Assembly (NCBI RefSeq): GCF_000746525.1
Contig: NZ_CP009048.1
Span: 1,090,501 to 1,154,500, forward strand
Source: Pseudomonas alkylphenolica
Lineage (GTDB): Bacteria; Pseudomonadota; Gammaproteobacteria; Pseudomonadales; Pseudomonadaceae
Direction of reading: 5' to 3'
Length of the DNA stretch: 64,000 nt
A model generated the notes under the pieces. That model ran no database searches, was not told the DNA's origin, and saw nothing but the letters and a program-made list of their open reading frames with translations. This document shows, one piece after another, positions 55,241 to 64,000 of the stretch (positions are counted from its first letter, which is position 1; each line of letters starts with the position of its first letter). A program made the position numbers and the translations under genes.

Positions 55241-55876
55241 ATGACTTTCTCGCTGCTGTTTGCCGTGCTGGCTTCCGGATTTATCTATGGCATCACCCCG
55301 GGGCCGGGCGTGCTTGCGGTGCTGGGCATTGGCGCGTCGCGCGGGCGCAAGGCCGGGGCCGGTTTCCTCTGCGGCCATTTGCTGGGCGACGTGCTGTGGT
55401 GCAGCACGGCACTGGTGGCGATTGTCGGTGCGCGCCAGATCGGCAGCTCGGTGTTCGACATCCTCGGTCTGCTCAGCGGCCTGTACCTGTTCTGGCTGGG
55501 CTTGCGCGCACTGCGCAGCCGTCCGGGTAATGGCCAGGGCGAGCAGGGCCCGGTACGCCAGCCGTTCTGGCACGGCATCGTGTTTGGCCTGACCAATCCC
55601 AAGGCCTACCCGGTGGCAGTGGCGACTTTTACCGCGCTGATCTCCAGCCGCGCCGAAACCCTGGAATGGTCGATGCTGCCAGCGCTGATTGCCCTGAGTT
55701 TTGTTGGCGGCCTGTTGGCCTATGTGATTCTCATCGCCATTGTCGGCGCGCGTCATGTGCGCACGCTCTACACCCGCTATGAACTGTGGATCACCCGTGC
55801 TTGCGGGGTGATGTTCATCGGCTTCGCGGTCAATGCCCTGATGCATGCCTTGCCGGGGCTGATGCCGCAGCGTTAA
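55241..55876 (+). CDS. LysE/RhtB-family exporter
   Basis: 211 residues with six predicted spans. It carries the family N-terminal pattern GITPGPGVLAVLGIGASRGRKAG and GHLLGDVLW. Such proteins export amino acids such as lysine, threonine or homoserine lactones; the substrate here is unknown. A REP pair follows the stop. Confidence 0.87.
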   Translation: MTFSLLFAVLASGFIYGITPGPGVLAVLGIGASRGRKAGAGFLCGHLLGDVLWCSTALVAIVGARQIGSSVFDILGLLSGLYLFWLGLRALRSRPGNGQGEQGPVRQPFWHGIVFGLTNPKAYPVAVATFTALISSRAETLEWSMLPALIALSFVGGLLAYVILIAIVGARHVRTLYTRYELWITRACGVMFIGFAVNALMHALPGLMPQR

Positions 55877-55886
55877 TGCCAGCTTC

Positions 55887-55950
55887 ATCGCGGGGCAAGC
55901 CCGCTCCCACAGGAAAGCTGCAACCTGTGGGAGCGGGCTTGCCCCGCGAT
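55887..55950. repeat. REP pair (convergent, type A) touching a stop codon
   Basis: Inverted REPs fill the gap between two convergent genes. The last REP base is the first base of the reverse-complemented SulP stop codon. Confidence 0.88.
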
Positions 55951-57650
55951 CATTCAGCCACCGTCTCCCTGCGCATGCGGTTACGCCACAACCGATACGC
56001 CCGAATCCCCGAACGTACCGAGCCGAACAGCATCCCGTTCTCCATTTCCCGGGCGATCCCCGATCGCACCAGCATGCGCAGAAAGCGTCCGCGCGCCCGC
56101 GCAATGCCGAAGTGGATGCCGCGCGCCTCAAGGGTTTCACGCACCTCCCGTAGCGCCGCAATGCCGCTGACGTCAATGGAACTGACCGCCTCGGCATCGA
56201 ACAGCACTGCACGTGGCTCAAGCTCGCGTTGCACCGCCTCCAGCAGACGCATCTTGAAGTAGTCGGCATTGAAGAACAGGATCGCGTCGTCGAAGCGATA
56301 CACCACCAGGCCTTTGACCGTACGCGCGTCCTTGTGTCCTTCGATATCCACCTGGCCTTCAATGCCAGGCACCCAGCCGAGCACTGCGTCGGTGGGTTGG
56401 TAGATGCTGTAGAGCAGGCGCAGGATGGCCAGGGTCACGGCGATGATGATGCCCGGCAGCACCCCGACGCCGAGCACGCCCACGGTGGTCAGCACGCACA
56501 GCCAGAATTCGAAACGGCTGAGCTTGTAGATCTTGCCCAGGGATTTCACGTCGATCAGGCCCCAGCCGGCCATCAGCAGTACCGCGCCCAGCGCGGCCTG
56601 GGGAATCCAGGCCATGGGGGCGGTGAAGAACAACAGGATCATCGCGATTACCAGAGCGGCGATGATGCCCACCAGCTGGCTTTTGCCACCGACCATGTCG
56701 TTGACCGCCGTACGCGAGTCGGCGCCGCTGACGGCGAAACCCTGGGAAACCCCGGCGGCGATGTTGGTCACCCCCAGGGCGAGGAACTCGTGGTTGGCAT
56801 TGATCGCATAGCCATGCCGGGCGGCAAAGCTGCGGGCGGTCAGCATCGCGCTGCAGAAACTCACGGTGGCGATACCCAGGGCGTCACGCAGCAGGCTTTT
56901 CATTTCCTCAAGGTTGGTTTGCGGCCAGGCCAGTTCCGGCATGCCGGCTGGCACCGGGCCGAGAATCGCTACGCCGAAACGGTCCAGGCCGAACACGCCG
57001 ACCACCAGTGTCGCTAGCACCACCGTCACCAGCGCGGCGGGTAGCCGGGGGAATCGGCGCGGCAACCAGATCAGCAACAGCAGGCCGACCAGTCCGATGC
57101 TCAGCGTCACCCAGTGGATTTCCTCCAGGCGCTGCAGCAGGTTGATCAGGCTGAGAATGAAGCCGTTGCCTTCGATCTGAAAGCCCAGCACCTTGCCCAG
57201 TTGGCCCGCCAGCAGGCTCAGGCCGATGCCGTTGAGGTAACCGATCAGAATCGGGCGTGAGAAGAAACTGGCGATAAAGCCGGCACGTGCCAGGCCGGCC
57301 CCGATCAGCATCAGGCCGACCAGTATGGTGACAATCACCGATAATTGCGCCAACCGGGTGGGGTCACCCAGCGCCAGCGGCGCAATGGCCCCGGCGACCA
57401 TGGCACAGGTCGCTGCATCCGGGCCGACCATCAACTGCCGCGAACTGCCGATCAGGGCATAAACCATCATCGGCAAAATGCAGGCGTAGAGCCCGTATTG
57501 CGGCGGCAGGCCGACAATCTGCGCATAGGCGATGGCGATCGGGATCTGGATCGCCGCCACCGACAACCCGGCCTGCAGGTCGGCATGGAACCATTCACGG
57601 CGATAGTGCAAGAGATTGGCCAGGCCCGGAAGCCAGCGAGAGAGCAACAT
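55950..57650 (-). CDS. SulP-family anion (sulfate/bicarbonate) transporter
   Basis: 566 residues. The membrane part (about 20-410) has the SulP signature AGLSVAAIQIPIAIAYAQIVGLPPQYGLYA and VGPDAATCAMVAGAIAPLA. A C-terminal STAS domain (about 430-545) has VLFDAEAVSSIDVSGIAAL. I chose ATG 57650 (MLLSRWLPGL), with aaagga 8 nt upstream. Sulfate, bicarbonate or dicarboxylates are possible substrates. The nearby genes give no strong clue. Confidence 0.88.
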   Translation of the reverse strand: MLLSRWLPGLANLLHYRREWFHADLQAGLSVAAIQIPIAIAYAQIVGLPPQYGLYACILPMMVYALIGSSRQLMVGPDAATCAMVAGAIAPLALGDPTRLAQLSVIVTILVGLMLIGAGLARAGFIASFFSRPILIGYLNGIGLSLLAGQLGKVLGFQIEGNGFILSLINLLQRLEEIHWVTLSIGLVGLLLLIWLPRRFPRLPAALVTVVLATLVVGVFGLDRFGVAILGPVPAGMPELAWPQTNLEEMKSLLRDALGIATVSFCSAMLTARSFAARHGYAINANHEFLALGVTNIAAGVSQGFAVSGADSRTAVNDMVGGKSQLVGIIAALVIAMILLFFTAPMAWIPQAALGAVLLMAGWGLIDVKSLGKIYKLSRFEFWLCVLTTVGVLGVGVLPGIIIAVTLAILRLLYSIYQPTDAVLGWVPGIEGQVDIEGHKDARTVKGLVVYRFDDAILFFNADYFKMRLLEAVQRELEPRAVLFDAEAVSSIDVSGIAALREVRETLEARGIHFGIARARGRFLRMLVRSGIAREMENGMLFGSVRSGIRAYRLWRNRMRRETVAE

Positions 57651-57743
57651 GAACGGGTCCTTTCGAGTGTTTCGCAACAAGGCTGAGGAATACGCAATAG
57701 CGTTAATTAAAGCGCATTGCGTGCTCCGGGGAAGAGCGCCAGA

Positions 57744-58649
57744 TCAAAAGGTCGAAGTTTGTTCAATCTGCTCTTCGAACCAACTGAGGACGGCGCGGCA
57801 GGCGGGGTGGGTCATGCCGCTGTCGCGCAGCCATAACGCATACACCGCGCCGGTTTTCAGCGCCTCGCCGAAGGGGACTATCAGGTCGCCGCGTATCAGT
57901 GCGTCGTGGGCCAGCATCCGGTCCGTCATGGCGACACCCAAGCCGCGGCTCGCGGCATCCAGGGCCAGGTCGTCGAGGTTGAACATTATATGTTTGAAGC
58001 TGCGCTCGGACGGATCCTGCTGTGCCTGTAGCCAAACCGTCCACTCATGCCGGCGGGTGGAACCGTGGATCAGGGCATGCTGTTCAAGCTCGTCGAGCGC
58101 ACGCGGGGGTGTCCGGCCATCGCTGAAGGTCGGCGCGCAGACCGGAATCAGGAACTCCTCGAACAACAGTGTCAGCGGACGCTCGTCCAGCCCGTCGGGC
58201 AGATACAGCACATAGGCATCGCAGTCGCCGCCGGTGTCGACCAGCTCGCCGCTGACGGTCTCGATCGACAGACAGAGACCGGGATTGACGGTGTAGAACG
58301 AGCTCAACCTGGGCAGCAGCCAGCGCACCGCCAGCGACACGAAAACGCGAATGCGAAAAGGGCGGTCAAGCGGCGCCGGTGCCAGGCGCTGTTCCAGTAC
58401 TCGCAACGATTTCAACATTTCCCGGGCGACCTCGTACACCTCGCGCCCCTGCGCGGTCAGCGCCACCTTGCGACTGGTGCGCTCGAACAGCACGCTCTGG
58501 TAGTGCTCTTCGAGCTGCTGAACCTGTCGGCTGATAGCACTCTGGGTCAGGTGCAACTGCCGGGCAGCTTCGGTGAAGCTGCTGGTATCGGCCACTTTGA
58601 CCAGGGTTTGCAATGCCTGCAAAGAGGGCACGCGAAGCATTTTATCCAT
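57744..58649 (-). CDS. LysR-family regulator (GcvA/AmpR-like)
   Basis: 301 residues. The helix-turn-helix is SLQALQTLVKVADTSSFTEAARQLHLTQSAISRQVQQLEEHY, followed by a LysR substrate-binding domain. It is divergent from the PuuB-like oxidase gene across 136 bp. It is therefore the likely regulator of the oxidase and polyamine-binding genes. Confidence 0.86.
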   Translation of the reverse strand: MDKMLRVPSLQALQTLVKVADTSSFTEAARQLHLTQSAISRQVQQLEEHYQSVLFERTSRKVALTAQGREVYEVAREMLKSLRVLEQRLAPAPLDRPFRIRVFVSLAVRWLLPRLSSFYTVNPGLCLSIETVSGELVDTGGDCDAYVLYLPDGLDERPLTLLFEEFLIPVCAPTFSDGRTPPRALDELEQHALIHGSTRRHEWTVWLQAQQDPSERSFKHIMFNLDDLALDAASRGLGVAMTDRMLAHDALIRGDLIVPFGEALKTGAVYALWLRDSGMTHPACRAVLSWFEEQIEQTSTF

Positions 58650-58785
58650 GCTGAATCCGAATGGATGGATGAATTTTTAACGTTAGAGTCAATGCCCATA
58701 TGCCCTTAGATTAAAGGTGTAGACGGCGCATCAGCGGGTTATTGCCAATAACTCCTGCGCATTGATTGTGGAGGAGTGACAGATA

Positions 58786-60050
58786 ATGAACAACCACTGT
58801 GGCTGGATCGCCCTGGCTGGCGAATCTGCTGTGCGGCCGCGGCTCGAAGGCCGACAACAGGTCGACTGGCTGATCATCGGCGGCGGCATCACCGGCCTTT
58901 CGGCAGCGCATACTCTGGCCAGCCGTTTTCCGTCCCAGCGCATTGCTTTGCTTGACCGCCAGCGGGTTGCCCAAGGTGCTTCTGCGCGCAACTCGGGCTT
59001 TGTGGTCAGCCATGAGTTGCCTGGTGCCAGCGAGCTGCTCGGCACCCCGGGATTTTCGGCCTATCAGGTCGCTTCGCGGATTGGCGTTGCGGCCGGCATT
59101 GAGGTCCGCCAGCGCATCGCCGAACTGGGTATCGACTGCGAACTCAGCAATGACGGCTACCACTTTGCCGTGCACGAGCCTGCGCACCTCGACGCTGTCG
59201 AGCAGACCCTGGAAACGCTGAAGGCAGTTGGCGCCCAGGCCCGCTTCCTTGACGCGGGCGACCTCAAACCACGGTTGGGTACAGCGTTTTATAGTCGAGC
59301 CATTCACTGTGGTGGCGGGAACGGGCTGCTGCAACCTGCGCGCTATGTCAAAGGCCTGGCCGACAGCCTGCCTGCGCAAGTAGAAGTCTACGAACACACT
59401 GCGGTCAGCGATCTGCAGCGTGCGCCGGGCAAGGGCTGGACAGCCCGTACCGCGGGCGGCGAGGTGCAGGCGAAACAGGTACTGATTTGTGTGGGCGCGT
59501 TCTTGCCAAGGGTCGGGGTGAAGCGCAGCGGCACGTTCCCGCTGGAACTGAGCGCCAGCATCACCCGCCCGTTGACGCAAGACCACTGGCAAAGCCTGTT
59601 CGACGAGCAGGGCTGGGGTGTGCTTTCCACCTTGCCAGGCGGGTGCACGCTGCGCTTGCTGCCGGGACGTCGCTTGTTGATTCGCAACACGGTCGAGTAC
59701 CGCCACGCGAGCACCTGCTGGGGCTGCAAAAGCGCTTCCCCGGCATCACCGCACAAGACCTCGAGTACACCTGGACCGGCCATCTGAGCGGCACCCGATC
59801 TGGTGAGCCGTACTTCGCCAGGGTCGATGACGGCCTGCATACGGTCGCCGGTTGCAACGGTTCCGGCGTTGCCCGCGGCACCTTGTGGGGACGCTTGCTG
59901 GTCGAGATGGCGATTGGCGCCGACTCTTCCTTGCTCAGCGATGTTCTCGGTCAGGCCACGCCGGGCTATCTGCCACCCAGGCCGTTCTTCGATATGGGCG
60001 CCAAAGCCCGCATGGCCTGGGAAGTCTGGCGGGCCCGCAACGAACGTTGA
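58786..60050 (+). pseudogene. PuuB-like FAD-dependent amine oxidase, one-base frameshift
   Basis: The DAO/glycine-oxidase fold starts with the FAD-binding motif DWLIIGGGITGLSAAHTLASR, then GASARNSGFVVSHELPGA. The frame is correct to IRNTVEYRH at about 59704. Similarity continues one frame over as EHLLGLQKRFPGI...GVARGTLWGRLLVEM and ends at 60050. Adding a single C in the cgccac stretch at 59702-59705 restores VEYRPREHLLGLQ and a protein of about 421 residues. It is either a true one-base deletion or a sequencing error. Its neighbour is a polyamine-binding protein, so the substrate may be gamma-glutamylputrescine or a similar amine. Confidence 0.82.
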
Positions 60051-60094
60051 AACCTTCGGCGCACACGCCGCAACAAAAACAAGAGAGGCACCCC

Positions 60095-61183
60095 ATGATC
60101 AAGCGCACCTGCATGACCCTGTTGTCGATGGCGTTGCTGACCGCGACGGCCCAGGCGGCTGAAACCGTCAACATTGCCAACTGGAGTGGTTACATCGCCG
60201 ACGACACCCTGAGCGAGTTCACTCGTCGCACCCAGATCCAGACCACCTACGACCTGATCGACAGCAACGAGACCACCGAGGCCAAGTTGATGACCGGCAG
60301 CAGTGGCTATGACCTGGCCAGCCCGTCCAACCACTTCCTGCCGCGCCTGATCAAGGCCGGGGCCATTCAGGAGCTGGATCGCAGCAAGTTGCCGAACTGG
60401 AGCAACCTCGATCCCAAGCTGATGAAAATCCTCGAAGCCAGTGACCCGGGCAACCGCTACGCGATTCCCTACATGTGGGTAACCACCGGCATCGGCTACA
60501 ACGTTGACAAGATCAAGGCGATCTTTGGCAGCACCGAGGTGACCCAGTCCTGGGACATGCTGTTCAAACCGGAGAACATCGAGAAGCTCAGCCAGTGCGG
60601 CGTGGCGTTCCTCGACAATCCGACCCAGATCGTTTCCATCACCCTCAAGACCCTGGGGCTGGACCCGCATAGCCAGGATCCGGCAGAGCTGAAAAAGGCT
60701 GAAGCCGCCTTGATGACGATTCGTCCCTACATCAGCTACTTCCACCAGTCGAAGTACGTCAGTGACCTGGCCAACGGCAACATCTGCGTGGCCATTGGCT
60801 TCAGCGGCGACGTACTGCAGGCCATGAGCAGCGCGCAGCAGGCCGGCAACGGCGTGAACATCGGCTACAGCATCCCGCGCGAAGGCTCCACGGTGGCGGT
60901 CGACATGGTGGTTATCCCCAAGGGCGCGCCGCACCTGGAAAGCGCCTATGCCTACCTCAATTACCTGCTTGAGCCGAAGGTGATCGCCAACATCAGCAAC
61001 GCGGTGAAGTACCCCAACGGCAATGCCGCCGCGCTGGAGTACATCACGCCTGAACTGCGCGACAACCCGGCGATCTATCCACCGTCTTCGGTTCTCGATT
61101 CGCTGTTTCCGATCAAGACCCTGTCACCGGCGGGCATGCGCCTGAGCACCCGGTTGTGGACGCGGGTGATCAGTGGGAAATAG
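60095..61183 (+). CDS. Polyamine ABC transporter periplasmic binding protein (PotF/SpuD-like)
   Basis: 362 residues with a Sec signal peptide (cleavage near AQA-AETVN). The family start VNIANWSGYIADDTLSEF and YDLIDSNETTEAKLMTGSSGYDLASPSNHFLPRLI carry the polyamine-box residues of PotD/PotF proteins. It likely binds putrescine or spermidine. No permease or ATPase genes are adjacent, so it must share a transporter coded elsewhere or act as a sensor. It is 44 nt after the PuuB-like gene. It overlaps the convergent acetyltransferase gene by 14 bp. Confidence 0.87.
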   Translation: MIKRTCMTLLSMALLTATAQAAETVNIANWSGYIADDTLSEFTRRTQIQTTYDLIDSNETTEAKLMTGSSGYDLASPSNHFLPRLIKAGAIQELDRSKLPNWSNLDPKLMKILEASDPGNRYAIPYMWVTTGIGYNVDKIKAIFGSTEVTQSWDMLFKPENIEKLSQCGVAFLDNPTQIVSITLKTLGLDPHSQDPAELKKAEAALMTIRPYISYFHQSKYVSDLANGNICVAIGFSGDVLQAMSSAQQAGNGVNIGYSIPREGSTVAVDMVVIPKGAPHLESAYAYLNYLLEPKVIANISNAVKYPNGNAAALEYITPELRDNPAIYPPSSVLDSLFPIKTLSPAGMRLSTRLWTRVISGK

Positions 61184-61831
61184 CAGGGTTGGCATTGCGT
61201 TCGCGGGCATAGGCCAGAAAGCGCTCGATGTTGTCGTTGCAAAGCAGATCGACAACCTTGGCCACTTCCTCTTTCGGCCAGGCCCACCATTGCGACGCCA
61301 GTAGCTGCGTGCGAGTCTGCTCGTCGAATCGCCAGCCGACCACGCGGGCAGGATTGCCGGCAACGATGGAGTAAGGGGCGACGTCGCGGGTGACCACCGC
61401 GTCTGCCGCAACCACTGCGCCTGTCCCGACGGTAACGCCAGAGAGGATTGTGCACTGTGAACAGAGCCATACATCGTTGCCGATGATCACATCCCCACGC
61501 GACCCGCCGTAGGATAGGTCGTCACCCAGTCCGTGCGGTGATGGCCACCGATGATAATCAGGACCCCTTCGGCGATGGAGCAATAGGCGCCGATGTCGAG
61601 GTGTTTCCCGTCCCCGTAATCCTTGACGGTGGGAAGTCCATAGGAACCTGTGCCGTATCCGTATTGGGGGTATTTCTTTTTGAATACATACGCCCCTCGG
61701 TCAAATTCCGGCACCTGCTTGAGGCGTGCCTTGCGCCGGCGATTCTTCGCCTCGGGGTTGCCCCACTTCATATAGAAAATGACAGTGAGCAACGAGCATA
61801 GGGAAATCGCCAGGGCGATCCATTCGATCAT
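61170..61831 (-). pseudogene. CatB-like hexapeptide acetyltransferase, one-base frameshift
   Basis: The N-terminal half, from ATG 61831 (preceded by taggagaag), has a TM segment (MIEWIALAISLCSLLTVIFY) and then YGDGKHLDIGAYCSIAEGV with the catalytic-type HHRTDW. After TTYP at about 61513 the frame shifts, and the left-handed beta-helix continues as YGGSRGDVIIGNDVW...VVTRDVAPYSIVAGNPARVVG. One added base near 61513 rejoins both parts into about 220 residues. The family acetylates hydroxyl groups of sugars or chloramphenicol-like compounds. The membrane-anchored form suggests an envelope glycan role, by inference only. Confidence 0.78.
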
Positions 61832-62053
61832 TTCTTCTCCTAACGTAACGCGTGTACAAACTCTCGGCAGTATCGCATTGTCTGGTGTCAGTGGCGCGCT
61901 GCAAAGATTTACGCGACAACGCTCAACCTGTGCACACATGGGCAGAGGCGCGAACTGCGGGGGTAAGGCGAGGAGGGAGTTGACTCAAAAGGCCAGACGG
62001 CACCTTGAGGTGCTGGGCCGGAATCTCAGAAGCGCTGAGACCAATGAAAGCAG
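61832..62053. other. Intergenic region, nothing recognised
   Basis: 222 bp between the acetyltransferase start and the tRNA 3' end. It must hold the acetyltransferase promoter. No ORF with a credible start site, no REP and no clear terminator was found. Confidence 0.4.
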
Positions 62054-62127
62054 TGGAGCGGGTGAAGGGAATCGAACCCTCGTTATCAGCTTGGGAAGCT
62101 GGAGTAATGCCATTATACGACACCCGC
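62054..62127 (-). tRNA. tRNA-Gly (anticodon CCC)
   Basis: The minus strand reads gcgggtgtcgtataatggca... and ends in the encoded cccgctCCA. The acceptor stem gcgggtg/cacccgc is perfect, the T-arm is gaggg-ttcgatt-ccctt, and the anticodon loop ttCCCaa gives glycine CCC. Length is 74 nt including CCA. Confidence 0.95.
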
Positions 62128-62282
62128 TTGCAGGGCTGACGTTGTACCAGAAGTGCTCTGCGATTTGAAGCCTTGTTGTGCAAAAAGCCTGGGTCGTTGG
62201 CCGGTAGCGCGAGGTCATGCATCTTCCTTCTGCCCGTTCGGGACGTTGATGCAGGAGGCTGCGCTACCGCCAACCAGGGTAT

Positions 62283-63167
62283 TCAGATCGCCAGTGCATG
62301 ATGCTCCTGGACGTACTGGTTACGGATGCGCGACTCCCGGACGGCGGGTTTGAGGAAACCCAGCAAGGCGTCACGCGTGGCATTGCTGGCCGCCTTGTGT
62401 TCCATGTCGAGGAAGTGGCCGGTGGCGCGGATTTCGCTGAAGTGGCTGTTGCGCACATGCTGGCTGAACTGCCGGGCGTCATCGCTGGTGGTGTATTCGT
62501 CCCACTCGCCGTTGATGAACAGCACCGGAATGTCGATCACCCGGGCCGAGCGCAGGGCATTGTCGAGGTCGTGGTCGAGCACCTGGTTGATGTGAAAATG
62601 CATCTGCGCGTATTCGTGGTTGTCCAGGCTGCTGACGTGCCGGTAGTTGAAGCGCTTGAACAGCGATGGCAGGTGTTTGCCGATGGTGTCGTTGACCAGG
62701 TTGCCGACCTGGTAGCGGTCACAGGCACTGAGGTACTGGCAGCCACGTTCAAGGTACTCGCGCATCGGCTCGTTGATCACCGGCGAGAACGAGCTGACCA
62801 CGGCCTTTTCGATGCGCCGCGGCTTGTGCGCCAGGGCCAGCAGGGTGCAGGCGCCGCCCCAGGAAAACGACATCACATGATCGGCGGCGAAGTGGTCGAT
62901 CAGCTCGAGAAGGATCTGCCCTTCGGTTTCCTTGGTCAGCAGCCGCTCGTGGCGGTTGTGTGCCTTGGACTTGCCGGCATAGGGCTGATCGTAGAGCACC
63001 ACGTTGAATTGCGGGTGCAGGCTGCGCACCGTCTGGGCAAACGAGGCCGTCGTGGCCAGCGAGCCATTGATCAGGATGATTGTCTTCTCAGCGGCGTCTG
63101 CGCGATAGAACTCCGTGTAAACCCGATACTGACCTTGTATATCAAGCACAGCAATTTCTGGCCTCAT
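62283..63167 (-). CDS. phaG: PhaG, 3-hydroxyacyl-ACP transferase/thioesterase for PHA synthesis
   Basis: A 294-residue alpha/beta-hydrolase-fold protein. The elbow SFSWGGACTLL (S102) and the family blocks MRPEIAVLDIQGQYRVYTEFYRADAAE, SSFSPVINEPMR and IGKHLPSLFKRFNYRHVSSLD match PhaG of P. putida (295 residues) nearly throughout. PhaG links fatty acid synthesis to medium-chain polyhydroxyalkanoate from sugars; its relative RhlA makes rhamnolipid precursors. RhlA is less likely because there is no rhlB next to it. Confidence 0.92.
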   Translation of the reverse strand: MRPEIAVLDIQGQYRVYTEFYRADAAEKTIILINGSLATTASFAQTVRSLHPQFNVVLYDQPYAGKSKAHNRHERLLTKETEGQILLELIDHFAADHVMSFSWGGACTLLALAHKPRRIEKAVVSSFSPVINEPMREYLERGCQYLSACDRYQVGNLVNDTIGKHLPSLFKRFNYRHVSSLDNHEYAQMHFHINQVLDHDLDNALRSARVIDIPVLFINGEWDEYTTSDDARQFSQHVRNSHFSEIRATGHFLDMEHKAASNATRDALLGFLKPAVRESRIRNQYVQEHHALAI

Positions 63168-63486
63168 GTCGTCGACTCCTGGCGCAAAAAGGGTGTTCGC
63201 ACATGCAAGGATGCGCGTTCTTTATGACAGGTAGGCATACGCCTTGAAGAGAAGCTGAGGGCCCTTGTCGATCCTGTAACGCCGGTCGACGGGTATTGTT
63301 CTAGGTGGGCAATCTGCCGGACTCCGGTGCTTCAAGGCACGGGTAGCCAGCAAAAAGGTGTCTTGGACTACGGGCGTGACTGATGAGTCACATGCAGACC
63401 GACGATTGGATTCAAGCAGGCAGCGGAGTAACCCGCAAGTGCCTTTGGGGAAATTGACGAAACTTTTCTGCCAGGCGGTCGTGACC
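63168..63486. other. Intergenic region upstream of phaG
   Basis: 319 bp between the phaG start and the 3' end of the pseudouridine synthase gene, holding the phaG promoter. A perfect inverted repeat gtgact-gatg-agtcac lies at 63376-63391. No small ORF with a good ribosome-binding site was found. Confidence 0.4.
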
Positions 63487-64000
63487 TCAGATCGCCAGGA
63501 TTTCCTCGGGATAGAGCGCGCGGTACTCGCCGGGACGCAAGCCCGGGTCCAGTTGCAGCGGGCCCATGGCTTCGCGGTGCAGGCGCAGCACCTTGTTGTC
63601 GAAGTGACCGAACATGCGCTTGACCTGATGGTAGCGGCCTTCAACGATGCTCAGGCGCGCGCTGCGCGGGCCGAGCAGGGTCAGTTCGGCGGGCAGGGTG
63701 GTGAGGTCTTCGAAGGCGAAGTAGAAGCCCTGCTGGAATTTTTCGAGGTAATGGGCTTCGATGACTTGCTCGGTTTCGACGTAGTAGATCTTCGGCAGTT
63801 TGGTTTGCGGCTGGGTCAGGCGTCGTGACCACTGGCCGTCGTTGGTCAGCAGCATCAGGCCGGTGGTGTTGAAGTCCAGGCGTCCGGCAATGTGCAGCTC
63901 GTGCTTGTCCGCTTCATCGATCAGGTCGAGCACAGTGCGGTGCTCCGGGTCCTGGGTGGCGCTGACGCAGCCCTGGGGTTTGTGCAGCATCAGGTAGCGC
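63487..64000 (-). CDS. RsuA/RluB-family pseudouridine synthase (5' end missing)
   Basis: The frame is open through the right edge, so the N-terminal S4 RNA-binding domain is outside. The visible part has the family start of the catalytic domain, RYLMLHKPQGCVSA. The catalytic aspartate is in IAGRLDFNTTGLMLLTNDG, and EGRYHQVKRMFGHFDNKVLRLHR is the C-terminal signature. It modifies a uridine in rRNA. The length and motifs fit RsuA (16S U516) best, but RluB/RluE are not excluded. Confidence 0.85.
   Translation of the reverse strand, partial: RYLMLHKPQGCVSATQDPEHRTVLDLIDEADKHELHIAGRLDFNTTGLMLLTNDGQWSRRLTQPQTKLPKIYYVETEQVIEAHYLEKFQQGFYFAFEDLTTLPAELTLLGPRSARLSIVEGRYHQVKRMFGHFDNKVLRLHREAMGPLQLDPGLRPGEYRALYPEEILAI

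Noticed and set aside
62054..62127. tRNA-Gly as an attachment site of an integrated element
   Set aside because: No integrase, no repeated 3' tRNA fragment and no phage or plasmid genes were seen on either side.

Overview
The window is chromosomal DNA from a Pseudomonas, most like the P. putida group. The evidence is the uniformly high GC, many copies of a REP element built on gtgggagcgggcttgcc, a complete ttgABC/ttgR efflux locus with its operator, a phaG gene, and the gene order pcaRK...pcaFTBDC - porin - ttg - kgtP - bglX. That order is from memory of the group; no database was searched.

Layout. (1) 1-9153: protocatechuate (beta-ketoadipate) catabolism: pcaR (cut at the left edge), pcaK, then a tightly packed run pcaI-J-F-T-B-D-C. 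PcaR-type operators lie before pcaK and pcaI. (2) 9233-10537: a DUF962/Mpo1-like membrane protein and a divergent Crp/Fnr regulator sharing a perfect palindrome. (3) 10509-17827: sulfate-ester scavenging: atsA arylsulfatase, atsC and atsB (fused double permease), divergent atsR binding protein, a LysR regulator (SftR-like) and the 2-oxoglutarate-dependent alkylsulfatase atsK. An OprD-type porin follows. (4) 19488-26143: the ttgABC RND pump and ttgR. (5) 26144-27210: no conventional gene, but a very large inverted repeat with arms of about 350 bp and a REP pair in its centre. (6) 27211-34134: a small ORF, a LysR regulator, an MBL-fold protein with an NAD(P)-binding protein, another LysR, and a 2-ketoarginine decarboxylase/aldehyde dehydrogenase pair.

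(7) 34328-39314 is the most accessory part: an orphan T6SS cassette of vgrG, a DUF4123 adaptor, a solo VasX-type N-terminal domain and a tandemly duplicated multi-span membrane protein. The second copy is cut off exactly where an AraC-family regulator has lost its DNA-binding half. (8) 39517-41069: small genes, including an exported 82-residue protein with four EDGFDRT repeats. (9) 41371-48300: a 2-oxoglutarate-type permease with a sigma-54 promoter, its NtrC-type regulator and sensor kinase, and a periplasmic beta-glucosidase. (10) 48484-57650: lemA and two TPM-domain genes, a methyltransferase, an EamA exporter, a DUF4917 protein, glpQ, a LysE exporter and a SulP transporter. (11) 57744-64000: a LysR regulator, a frameshifted PuuB-like oxidase, a polyamine-binding protein, a frameshifted CatB-like acetyltransferase, tRNA-Gly(CCC), phaG, and an RsuA-family pseudouridine synthase cut by the right edge.

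Together the genes describe a soil or rhizosphere generalist: aromatic acid catabolism with uptake and porin, sulfur from organosulfates, efflux of aromatic toxicants, arginine and polyamine use, dicarboxylate sensing, and contact-dependent competition.
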